Assembly (NCBI GenBank): GCA_910589415.1
Contig: OU342638.1
Coordinates: 11,386,014-11,450,013, forward strand
Length of the DNA stretch: 64,000 nt
Source: Malachius bipustulatus
Taxonomy: Eukaryota; Arthropoda; Insecta; Coleoptera; Melyridae
Direction of reading: 5' to 3'
Shown: piece by piece, positions 34,201-42,256 of the stretch
How positions within the stretch are numbered: the first letter of the stretch is position 1
How the letters are laid out: every line of letters starts with the position of its first letter
Position numbers and translations under genes: made by a program
The notes under the pieces: model-generated
What the model was told of the DNA's origin: nothing
Database searches by the model: none
The model's input: only the letters and a program-made list of their open reading frames with translations

Positions 34201-34267
34201 CCCATCCTGTCTGTAGTATCTCAGTCTTTATATCCTCAACTCTAAAATCTCTTATATACCCATCCAT
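31217..34267 (-). CDS. Endonuclease-reverse transcriptase (ORF2) of the non-LTR element
   Basis: An intact 1016-residue protein. Residues about 35-260 form an exonuclease-endonuclease-phosphatase domain (motifs HLNIRSI, SETFD, AAVYRSPS, GDINIDI, SSCLDHIF, TDHYF). A linker follows, then the reverse transcriptase at about residues 510-790 with NYRPIALVDTYSKIFEK, FIDLSRAFDTVD, GVPQGSVLGP and the catalytic YADD. It makes target-primed DNA copies of its RNA: the endonuclease nicks the target and the polymerase extends from the nick. The frame has no stop or shift, so the insertion is young or the family active. The non-coding stretch 34268-34830 separates it from ORF1. Confidence 0.95.
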   Translation of the reverse strand: MDGYIRDFRVEDIKTEILQTGWENDAVYEVNNGHKNFKLCHLNIRSIQKNLDELKIFLTQYKTDFECVILSETFDIADRDIALYEMDNYKLLYSYGQLNRNDGVIVYLRKNLDFTHRVVKLSEGVTGLEVNVTNYGGQNIKIAAVYRSPSLEVDGFLCGLNDYLVGCCRNSDYNIMVGDINIDILTETEDSQEYLNILREQGYSSLINEATRVENNTSSCLDHIFMKSKHPFEDLTIPVVVKTKITDHYFIALQLILHTDDDKKVDSGKTRVISYINYKLLEKKLQQLKNIVIENERVQVATDKFIGIMERAINECTVYKYIRHKYRKRKKWITRGLIVALNERDKLYGQLRRAPEDITLRSKYIAYRNKLKSMIRKTKDDYYRQQIRHRKNDAKSLWRVVSDLTYKKDHKVRVNQIRDEKTDVIMTEPEAMASAFNMYYAGVAERLANEIPKNDDRIYETRIDNSIFLLPTDRHEIEKTIMTLKDGKSPGLDNTNTITLKKIRKLISEPLSEIFNKILKTGEYPIQFKRSIVVPIYKSGDPLNVSNYRPIALVDTYSKIFEKILKKRICSFLNRNRVLSDRQFGFREKMSTEDAITSLTNQVCKGLDKGDRCLAVFIDLSRAFDTVDQTKLLCVLENYGFRGVALELMKSYLQDREQCVRIGNAYSGFACMKFGVPQGSVLGPILYTLYTNSIFNVPMAGSVSSYADDTVIFYNDTAWNKLRQMIETDLPDIKRWFDSKGLTMNMKKTKILPFAIYKSTLPDFDNVNIDGINVPLSEDVRYLGIELDKHLRWDRHINAITKKLRCVLHRFKVLATFLDLKELKMVYTALVESHLRYGILAWGGALNCHLANLANVKKKILKIMMNKSYRYPTSELYNETRILDIKQLFYQRILNYSRKLNGNTEVRTDRLPETRGMLSVPVPHMNRNFGQRCITFLAPRAFNNLPRDIKDIRNDRAFARAVKEFILEKGRKFVERQLDLRDSWVWKYDAEHSERMHEWFSLVALFFACDCDLIRV

Positions 34268-34830
34268 ATCAACAGTTCAGTGCAATCAAACCAAACATCA
34301 AATACAGAGCCCGAAAAGCAACACATTCACACCAATGTACAATTCACCGCCCTCCACATCACACCACCAGACATCATACATTATAATATGGTGATTACCA
34401 ATAAACACTCAGTAAAACCTCTCAATCACACGGATCAATAAGTAATAAAAATACAAAAAATCCATAATATAACAACCAATATAGCACATTTCATGGGGGA
34501 AGTATCCACCTGTGTTTTACAGATAAAATAATACAAACATAAACATAAACACAAGCAATAAAACAATAAAGAATAAAGCAATAAACAATAAAGAGCTCCA
34601 AGTCCGGCCGCGAAAGTCCAAACTAAGATAAAAATCTGCTGAAAACAAACAACGAACGATACGAATCAAAATCAGTATTTAAAAATTTTCAAATAGTCCA
34701 GAGCCTTAGCTATTTATATAAATCATATGCACATAATTTACCTATTTTCACACCCATTTGTTTATATCTCACTCACAGACCTCAGAAACTATAATTCACA
34801 ATACCTTCATGTCCCAATCTGCCGGATGCA

Positions 34831-35748
34831 TTATTTTCTTCCTGGGTGTCCAGAAGTAGATCCAGACGCTGAGCCCTTCCTCGTACGATCCTTCCAAATT
34901 TTTGGCTCTGTTTCAGTCCTGGTCTTTACTCTGTCTGTCTGCTTCCCGGGGTGCTGACTCGATCGTCCGCCGCTCAACTCTTTTCCGCCGCCGACTTGGG
35001 GCGCTCCCGCTTTTCCCGTGTATGTAGTGATGTATGCTTCCAACTTTTGTTCATCTAGGCGTAAGTGTTCTTCATTCTGGGTTTGTCTGTTACCAACTTC
35101 TGGAGTAGAAAAGCTTGTTGGTTCAGATACTGTTTTCTCCTGTATGTCGGCGTCAATTTCATTCAATGCGAGTATATCATGGGCACTATAAGCACAATCA
35201 TCTATAACCAGTTTATTTCCCTTAATATAACACTTCTTCCCGCATTCTCTTTCGGTTCTTAGTCTCCCTCGCAATATCTTGTTTTCTTCTCTCTCCAAAC
35301 GAGTTAGATCTCGGTTGATAAATATTTTAATCCCTTTCAACTTGTAACTGTTTTTCAGGATTTCATTCCTTTTTAGGTGAGTAAGGAGTTCAACTTTTAT
35401 GATTCGGTTCGGCAATTTTCCGATGTAGTAGGCATCATTTATATCCCTCAGTTCAATATCCAACCCAAGCAATCTCCCTATCTCCTTTACTACACTCTCC
35501 GGAACGGAGGCAGACTCAGAGAGTTCTAGTCCGCTGATCAGCAAATTGTTGGCTCTTTCCACTCTTTCAAAATAATCTATTCTTTTCTTTAGAACATTGT
35601 TTTCTGTTTCCAGCTGTTGGACTCTTCTTTTAGTTTCCTCCAATTTCAGAAGTAGCCTCGATTCAGCCGCATCAACGATGCTCTTGAATTCAGCTCTGTT
35701 TGTTTTAATTTCCCTAATTATGTCTTCCCCTGAGACACTATTTGTCAT
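34831..35748 (-). CDS. ORF1 protein of the non-LTR element (coiled coil plus RNA-binding)
   Basis: An intact 305-residue protein. Residues about 25-65 form a heptad-rich coiled coil (LKLEETKRRVQQLETENN). The middle is an RRM-like domain of the L1 ORF1/transposase-22 type, with LLISGLELS and IKVELLTHLKRNEILKN blocks. A basic C-terminal domain ends with FINRDLTRLEREENKILRG, and a Pro/Ser/Thr/Gly-rich tail follows. It would bind the element RNA and form the ribonucleoprotein with ORF2. Intact and just upstream of ORF2 on the same strand. Confidence 0.85.
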   Translation of the reverse strand: MTNSVSGEDIIREIKTNRAEFKSIVDAAESRLLLKLEETKRRVQQLETENNVLKKRIDYFERVERANNLLISGLELSESASVPESVVKEIGRLLGLDIELRDINDAYYIGKLPNRIIKVELLTHLKRNEILKNSYKLKGIKIFINRDLTRLEREENKILRGRLRTERECGKKCYIKGNKLVIDDCAYSAHDILALNEIDADIQEKTVSEPTSFSTPEVGNRQTQNEEHLRLDEQKLEAYITTYTGKAGAPQVGGGKELSGGRSSQHPGKQTDRVKTRTETEPKIWKDRTRKGSASGSTSGHPGRK

Positions 35749-36360
35749 TATTCCTTTCAGATACGATCCAACCGTGTATAAAAAGCTTTAAGCCGGTATT
35801 TCTTCGTTATCAGTCCGGTGTCGCTTGAATCAATCTTCTTTATCGGGGAAAACAATAATCGACGAATTGGCTTTAAAATCTAATTTTCTCTTCTATTTAT
35901 TCAACCCAAAGTAGGATTTTCAAAACTGTTAAATTTCAAAATATACGAGACGATGTAGATAGTAATAACCGTTTTTCACAAATTAACAGCCTTGGTTAAA
36001 AACTTATAATCTTTGAAGACGAATTTCGTTAAACATCACTCTGTTGCAATACATTAATAACTTGTTAAAACATTGTTAAAAACAACTCAACATAGTAATA
36101 AATCTTCGTAATCCTGCGTGGCGGCCACTGTTTTTAATAACTCTCCTTTATCAAAGTGAACAGTAAATGTTACAATTTCGGATAATGCGGAGTATTTGAA
36201 GGCGCGCGTTTCGGATAACGCGGATGACTTGATTTTTCGTTCAAATTTCGGATACGGACCACGATCGTTCCGGATAAAGCGGCGGTTTTAAAAATCAATT
36301 TTGTTCCGGATAAAGCGGATTCCGGATAATCGCGATCCGGATAATCGAGCTTCTACTGTA

Positions 36361-36875
36361 TTATCAATCCAATTGTAAGATCCATTAAGGGAAAATTATT
36401 TGAACATCCAGTTTTTTAGCGTTCTGTTGAATCTTTCAACAATAGAGGCTTTCATTGTGCTGTATGTAGAATATAGATTAACATTATAAACTGAGATTAA
36501 CTTTTGCACGTGCGAATTATAAAATTCTTTTCCTTTATCAACTTGAAGATGTTTCGGTGATTGTTTACTAAATATTTCATTAAATGCATTAGCTACATCG
36601 ATGCCAGATTTTGATTTGACGGGTATTGCCCAAGCGTATTTAGAGAATGCGTCTATAACTGTTAGTAGGAAACGATATCCTCTATTATCGCTTGAATGAT
36701 TGCTTAGGTCAATTAAATCGGCTTGCCATAAGTCCCCTTTTAAAATTACAGATCTACGCGGAAAATTGCGTCTTATCTGTCGATGAATTTCCTCCACTAG
36801 TCCTTTCTTAGCTGCACTAATTTTTGGTTTCATTTCAATTCTAATAAAGAGACGATATGAATTTATAAAGCTCAA
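36361..36875 (-). pseudogene. Polinton integrase, N-terminal fragment with catalytic core
   Basis: The first ATG is at 36831-36833. The retroviral-type DDE core is present: first Asp in DLWQADLIDL, second Asp in HLQVDKGKEFYN, and Glu in KASIVERFNRTLKNW. The frame meets TAA shortly after the core (codon after WMFK) but continues with the conserved FSLNGSYNW region up to the pogo-like insertion. It therefore carries both a nonsense change and an insertion. In Polintons this enzyme inserts the linear element into host DNA with six-base duplications. Confidence 0.9.
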
Positions 36876-36892
36876 GTCTAAACAGGAAATGT

Positions 36893-37539
36893 TTATTCCC
36901 CCAAGATTTTATTCTTTTTATTCAACTTATTCGATGATATACGTCGACGAGATGTAGAGAGATTATCATTTTGATGTAGCAGATTGTTCGGTTTTTGATC
37001 TAATGAGTTGGAATTATCAATTTTCGGAAAGCTCTGATCGTTATTTTTAGCTAATGAATCAGTTTGATTTCCCGACGTTTTTTTATTATTCGAGTGTTTA
37101 TTTTTCGTTTTTTCAACTTTGATCTGCTGATCGTTATTTTTAGTTGATGGAGTGCTTTGATTATCCGAATGTTGATTCGTAGTATTATGTAATTCATCAA
37201 ACAGTTTTATCTTTTTCTGCATTGCATTTAACGTGATGGCCGATTGAGAGCGTTCTTCAGATATATTATTCTCCAACATAGTTATTTTATTCTGAATGAA
37301 TTGAAAATTAGAGCTCAATTCATCAATTTTTTTTTCATTTCATTTTTCAGTGAAATAATTTGAGCAGTTTTCTCATCGACATACTGTTTAGTGCTAGCAT
37401 CTTTAGCAAAGTTAGGTTTGCGCAGATTACAAATACGTTTATTTAACTTAGTTAAAGATAAGCCTATAACATTGAATAGCGATGCCACTTTAGAATCTTT
37501 ATCTTCAAATGAAGAGCGACCGAATTTATCAATAGTCAT
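36893..37539 (-). pseudogene. Polinton tail-fibre-like/coiled-coil protein, frameshifted
   Basis: The frame from ATG 37537-37539 (an in-frame ATG also at 37573) starts with MTIDKFGR and reaches the block DASTKQYVDEK, a pattern seen at the N-terminus of Polinton and phage-like fibre proteins. A run of nine T (37327-37335; A on the coding strand) causes a one-base shift. The other frame then continues as a coiled coil and an Asn/Ser/Lys-rich tail to 36893. Both parts clearly belong to one gene. Exact role is not known. Confidence 0.65.
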
Positions 37540-37575
37540 TATTATTATGCGATAAAGTATTAAATTTATATTCAT

Positions 37576-37890
37576 TTATAGAATAATATTAGCTTCTTTC
37601 AGTTCCTCGAATATGGAAATAATTTCGTTTGTATGATTGTTATGACCTGCTTGCATAGAAGATAACAAAAGTTTTAGTCGATCAACCAGTTCATTGGGGT
37701 CATCCCAGTATATGTAATCAGGTTTATCGACATTATAAGTCTTCATTAAGCCCGTACCAGAGTACGGAAGCTTTTCACCACTTAAATGTTTTATAATAAA
37801 ATTATATTTATCGCCTCTGCTCCCCGCATATTGTAGATTTTTATCATAATTACTATGTATTAAATTTGTAGCATTGACTAAGTTAGAAAG
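37576..37890 (-). pseudogene. Polinton PY-type protein, 3' part only
   Basis: An open frame of 104 codons without a good ATG, ending one base from the start of the fibre-like gene. It contains YWDDPNELVDRLKLLLSSMQAG and a C-terminal NEIISIFEELKEA block, which resembles a small conserved Polinton protein of unknown function (often labelled PY). The 5' end abuts a divergent region shared with the pVI-like gene, suggesting a bidirectional promoter between them. Confidence 0.6.
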
Positions 37891-37915
37891 CTAAGTAGCA
37901 AAAGCTAAGTTAGGT

Positions 37916-37961
37916 ATGGGTGTGAAACCTCCTAAAAGAAAAATTAAATCCAATACTCTAA
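37916..37961 (+). pseudogene. Polinton pVI/PX-like gene, 5' piece
   Basis: An ATG at 37916 opens a short basic frame that stops being informative at the Harbinger-like insertion. The coding frame resumes immediately after that element at 38942. This is the first of three pieces of one gene (37916-37961, 38942-38995, 48698-49035). Confidence 0.55.
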
Positions 37962-38938
37962 TGCCCGGTTTCACCAACAGTAAATAAGACCTTATTCATA
38001 GATTAAACTTATTCATTGGTTAAAAAGTGACAGCTTCTGTTTCACCAAACACAAATAGCTCTATTCTATGAATAAATCTACCAATAAACTAACCAGCCAA
38101 ATAGTTCCAGTTAACGTCTCTATTCATAGTTTTCTAACCTCAATTTCCCTTCTGAAGTTCTGTGAGAAAATATTCTGGTTATTGTGAGAAAATACTCTAT
38201 AAACTTAATCCTAGTGTATTTGATGCGAGTGATTGATCAATCAAAGGTGAAAAAAACACAAAAACCTTGTTTTTTATTTAATCAACAATAATTACTACCT
38301 ACAAAGTTTATAATAATTAAATTATCAAACACTGCTATCATAATCAGTTATTTTTCGAACTAGCCTATCAACATCTTCATCGTTTTCTTTCGAGTCATCA
38401 GATGAAGAGCATGAGGCAAGAAGGCGTCCCAGCCAGAAGAAACCTTGCACACTTGAACAAGAGGGAAAATCAGCATTGCTTCATATTCATTCTTTAGTCC
38501 TTCGGCTTGCTTTCCAAAAAGCACATGCAAGTCGCTGTGAGTGACTTGGGAAAAGCTGTATATGAGGGTTCGCTTAATTTTCACTCTCCATTGTTGTTCA
38601 TCCTCTTAAATAGTTTATACACAATGGTTTATTTGATAATTATAATAGGTAGGTATACATGCATGTATCCACGCGAAGCGCACTTAGGAACGAATAAATC
38701 ATTAAACTATACACAACACGAATTAAGATTTTATTTAAAGTTTAAGGTGACATTACTGCAATTTCATGCATCAATGTACAATTTATGGTGGAAATTGTAC
38801 TGAATATCTGCCTATTTTATGAATAACTAACTGAGCTGTCAAACACGTTGGTGAAACAAGAATAGATTTAACTAGAGAATAAAACTTATTCATTCAATAG
38901 TTATTTAGAGATTTATTTGCTGTTGGTGAAACCGGGCA
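37962..38938. mobile_element. Harbinger-like non-autonomous DNA transposon
   Basis: 977 bp with terminal inverted repeats starting TGCCCGGTTTCACCAACAG (the right end is the reverse complement) and flanked by a TAA duplication (37959-37961 and 38939-38941), the TWA-type duplication of PIF/Harbinger elements. An Asp/Ser-rich minus-strand frame near 38335-38420 might be a relic of the associated Myb/transposase genes, but no transposase is visible. Confidence 0.8.
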
Positions 38939-38941
38939 TAA

Positions 38942-38995
38942 CACATTTAATAGCGAAAACTCGAGCTGCCATAAAATCGAAAAATCCGCAGCATA
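38942..38995 (+). pseudogene. Polinton pVI/PX-like gene, middle piece
   Basis: 54 bp of basic coding sequence, in frame with the 5' piece across the Harbinger-like element, then interrupted by the foldback element that begins at 38996. Confidence 0.5.
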
Positions 38996-39225
38996 CAGGG
39001 TTATTCACGGTACACGCCACGGAAGATTATGGCCGCGTCTCTGGATTTTAGGATCTTTTTATTTTTGGAGTGGATAGAGATCCGGCAGAGGTACGTTTTA
39101 AAATTATATTCATAATGTACAGGTGTCCCAAAAGCATGAAACATATCAAAGTTATGTTTTTTTAAATGGAATGCTCCTATGTTATTGCATTTTTATATTG
39201 CCTGGAAATAAAAAAAGAAGATTGG

Positions 39226-40355
39226 TGTAGCGTGCGCTTTTCCGTAGTTATCCCGAATGAATTTATGCATGGAAGGACTTCCAAGATGGCGTTTCTTTGG
39301 TTTGGTGCCCTCCGCAAGTTCTATAGTTTGAGGTATAGTAACGGGATCGAGTTATGAGTCTGTCAGTCCGAGTCTTGTCAACTGCCACTCGGTGAAGTGA
39401 CCGACCGAGGTAGTAGACGGCTGGCCCTGCGCCGGTTTATCGATTAACAAAGGGGTCGAGAACAGGGAAGATCGTCGGGCGGTCGCTCTCTCTACCGAAA
39501 ACACTCATGATGTGAAGACGTGTTAGTGGAACAATTTGTTGTTTATAGTGTCGTATTGTTCTTGCTGCAGAACTCAGGTATGGAGTTTATTTAGTTCTAT
39601 TTTAGTAAAAACTAATGTTCTTGTCATTTCCTAAATCAGGAGAAATCAATTTCAACTATGTTGAGTGTGGAGATGTGGATTCAAGAAGCCTGAAAGGACG
39701 AGAAAGTTCCTTTTGGTAAATTAAAGATGGCGATTAGTTGAATTTTAGGTGTTTATAATTTGTTCTCGTTGCAGGGTCCCTCTTTCGGGGTGGATCTATA
39801 ATAAGATCTATCGTTAGTCGTTTATTTTATTTCCAAAATGTTCTGGTGGTGGTCTCCGTTGAGAAATATCCCATTTTCGAGCACTGGGTAGAAGAGCATA
39901 ATTCTTTTTGGAAGTAATGGCGTTCTCCAGACAAAGCCGGACCTAGCCAACTGGAGAGGGAGCAGGCGTCACAGTCTATCTCATTTTTTTTTTGATCTTT
40001 CTGTTGCAGTCACGTTTCATCAAGAAATGTTGTTGGAACTTCAAGGTACATTGTAAATTTTTTTCTGTTTCATCTATTTTACATTGAATTTTATCTCTAA
40101 AAAGAGAGGAAGTAACTTCATCAGATTGCGTTATTGATTTTATCAAGATGGGAATTTTTATTATTTTAATAATTGGGAAATACTTCCCCAATGTTGTTAA
40201 TTTTAGCTAGTGAGTAGAAATGTTCAATTTAGTATTTAATCTTAATCTAAATTTTTTTATCAGAGGGAATGGTACCTTCCTTTCGCTCATTTTTTTAGTT
40301 TTCTTTTTGGCCTGGTTAGTTAAAAGTTTTGAGATCGAGCGAAGGAAGGGTTGCA
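39226..40355 (+). repeat. 5' long terminal repeat of the gypsy element
   Basis: 1130 bp, begins TGTAGCG and ends TTGCA (TG...CA). It differs from the 3' copy by about three small changes, for example C/T near 39557 and a T-run length near 40330. It holds a YY1-like CAAGATGGCG motif near 39281. Confidence 0.95.
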
Positions 40356-40357
40356 AA

Positions 40358-40375
40358 TGGTGCAGTGTCCAGCAC
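40358..40375 (+). other. Candidate primer-binding site of the gypsy element
   Basis: TGGTGCAGTGTCC begins two bases after the 5' repeat. TGG pairs with the CCA end of a tRNA, as expected for reverse-transcription priming. The tRNA species was not determined. Confidence 0.65.
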
Positions 40376-40672
40376 GGAGTTTATTTTTGGATAATATTGT
40401 ATTGTGAGAAATTTTTTTAATGTTTATGTGTACTTATATGTAGTTATGCTAACTGACGTTTTGGATTTTTAAGATAGTGTGTACATATATTAACGACATT
40501 TGATGATATTAAGTGAGGTTAATTAACAACGGTAAATAATACTACTAATATTTTTGCAATTTTGAGCAATACGAATTGATAAGGTACCTATACGTTGTGC
40601 GTTCCAAATCAAGGTTTCTCTATTTGAGTGTTTTTGTAATTTTAGTATTTGTGTATCTTTATATTAATCAAG

Positions 40673-42256
40673 ATGAGTTCAGAGTTAGGGACTAGCTTTG
40701 AAGTAGCTCATTTGAGAGTTGAGGAGATTAAGTATGAGATCTTGTTGAGAAACGAGGAGCCCTTATGGGACAATAACATGCGTAGGACCCAATTAAGTAG
40801 GTTGATAAGATCAGGTGTAGTAGTACCAACAGTTTCACCGTTAGATTTTGATGAAGATTTAGAGGCATGTAGGCAAACTCTTAATAACATAGAGGTGTCG
40901 TTAGGGAAAATTAAATCAATTGAGGAAAATTTTCCATTATATAGTAGATTATTGTCTAGGATAGTTCATTTGAAGCTGAGAATAGGGCGATTAAATGACT
41001 GTAGTGCTAGTGAGGTCGTTTCAAAAGATCAAATACGTCATGATTTTGAGAATTTAAGTAAGAAGTTTTCTGAGGTTAACACATCGTTGCCATTGTTGCC
41101 AGCTGGAAGCTCTAGTCCAGTTGATTCTTGGTGGACTGTAGACAGCAGCCCTATCGTAGAAACGATTTCAACCAATACGAGTACTAGTTCACAATTGCTT
41201 TCTGCAACGAACCCTTTTAGAGACGATTTTATTGGAGATTTTAGTTTTTTGACAGTTTCCGAGCCAGGTAGTTATAATGATAAGCTGCCTAGGGATAACT
41301 TATATAGTCCGAATCCTTTCTCAGTACCAGATTGTTCAAATATTCCGCAGAATTTAAGGGTGAATCAAGTTAACGTTAGGAATAAGGTATCTACTCCCGT
41401 TCATAAGTGGAATTTGACGTTTTCTGGGAAAGAACAAGGTTGCGAGGTCGTGAAATTTTTAGAACGTGTCAAGGAATTGAGCGAGGCTCGAGGAGTTCCT
41501 TTAGATGAGGTGTTTAGTTGCGCAGTGGATCTTTTTAAAGAACCAGCACTTTCCTGGTTTAGGAATATTAAACATCAAGTTAGGACGTGGGACGAATTAG
41601 AATGGCGCTTGAGGTCAACGTTTATCCCTCCGAACTACGATGAAGATTTATTAGCCGAAATTAGATCATTTAGGCAGGCTAGTGGGGAAAGTGTGGTTAC
41701 ATTTTTGGCTAGGATTAGGATGAAGTTTTCTCATCTTTTGGTACCGTTGTCCACTGCAGAGCAAATCAAGATCGTAAGGAGAAATTTATCTCCAGATTTG
41801 AATAGTAAATTATGTCTTTTGCAGATAGAGTCGTTTGAGCAGTTGGAATATTTTTGTAGACAGATAGCTGTCAATTCGACACCAAATAGTTGGGCAGTAA
41901 ACAAAAAGGTTTACCGTAAACCTGAACAGGTGATTGAAGTAACAGAGCCACCCAAGAAAAAGGAGTCGAAAACTCCTAAAGAAGATTTTCTGTCATCTAA
42001 ATCTCGTTGGGTGTGTTGGAATTGTGATGGTGCTGGTCATTCGTTTATGGAATGTACTCAGCCCAGGAAGTTTTTCTGTTTTGGTTGTGGTCTAAAGGAC
42101 GTTTCTAAACGATCCTGTCCTAGGTGTGGTGAGAATGCAAATTCTACCACAGTTTCAAAAAACGATTTAGGGGGCGAGCGGCGAGGGACAACCGTTCCAA
42201 ACTCCCGGAAACAGCCTACTATGGAGACAGGCGCAGTCCCAAAAATTCCGAAGTAG
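40673..42256 (+). CDS. gag: Gag of the Ty3/gypsy element
   Basis: 527 residues from the ATG at 40673 (the upstream GTG is not a plausible start). It contains a retrotransposon Gag domain (about residues 255-400; motifs EVVKFLERVKEL, WFRNIKHQ, WDELEWRLRSTF, QASGESVVTFLARI) and, near residues 455-475, a zinc knuckle CWNCDGAGHSFMEC, followed by more Cys pairs. It would form the virus-like particle and bind RNA. Near its end, in its own frame, lies the heptamer AAAAAAC (42157-42163), where pol begins in the -1 frame. Confidence 0.95.
   Translation: MSSELGTSFEVAHLRVEEIKYEILLRNEEPLWDNNMRRTQLSRLIRSGVVVPTVSPLDFDEDLEACRQTLNNIEVSLGKIKSIEENFPLYSRLLSRIVHLKLRIGRLNDCSASEVVSKDQIRHDFENLSKKFSEVNTSLPLLPAGSSSPVDSWWTVDSSPIVETISTNTSTSSQLLSATNPFRDDFIGDFSFLTVSEPGSYNDKLPRDNLYSPNPFSVPDCSNIPQNLRVNQVNVRNKVSTPVHKWNLTFSGKEQGCEVVKFLERVKELSEARGVPLDEVFSCAVDLFKEPALSWFRNIKHQVRTWDELEWRLRSTFIPPNYDEDLLAEIRSFRQASGESVVTFLARIRMKFSHLLVPLSTAEQIKIVRRNLSPDLNSKLCLLQIESFEQLEYFCRQIAVNSTPNSWAVNKKVYRKPEQVIEVTEPPKKKESKTPKEDFLSSKSRWVCWNCDGAGHSFMECTQPRKFFCFGCGLKDVSKRSCPRCGENANSTTVSKNDLGGERRGTTVPNSRKQPTMETGAVPKIPK
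42157..42163 (+). promoter_or_regulatory. Candidate -1 ribosomal frameshift site between gag and pol
   Basis: A AAA AAC in phase with gag codons, the canonical slippery heptamer. The -1 frame is open from here, through the gag stop at 42256, into pol. G-rich sequence (42179-42195) directly follows and could form the stimulating structure. Inferred, not tested. Confidence 0.7.

Larger units (their letters stand above)
30928..35800 (-). mobile_element. Full-length-like non-LTR retrotransposon
   Basis: Two intact long frames on the minus strand (ORF1 34831-35748, ORF2 31217-34267) and a 3' end in a short ATT/TAA microsatellite at about 30928-30955, as in several non-LTR clades. The 5' boundary is not resolved; sequence up to about 36100 may be 5' UTR or host element. 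The clade (CR1/L2/jockey-like) is not decided: there is an apurinic-type endonuclease and a reverse transcriptase, but no RNase H is obvious. Confidence 0.85.
30797..36358. mobile_element. Pogo/Tigger-like DNA element carrying a non-LTR retrotransposon
   Basis: The right end reads CGGATAATCGAGCTTCTACTG and the left end its near-reverse complement, typical of the pogo/Tigger group. The inner flanks repeat CGGATAA and GCGG motifs (30835-30870, 36178-36340). A TA follows the right end. No transposase is visible, so this looks like a non-autonomous copy. Its interior was taken over by the non-LTR element. Confidence 0.7.

Noticed and set aside
38360..38584. 74-codon frame in the Harbinger-like element as a transposase fragment
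   Set aside because: No catalytic motif, and a better candidate frame overlaps it; left as a possible relic only.
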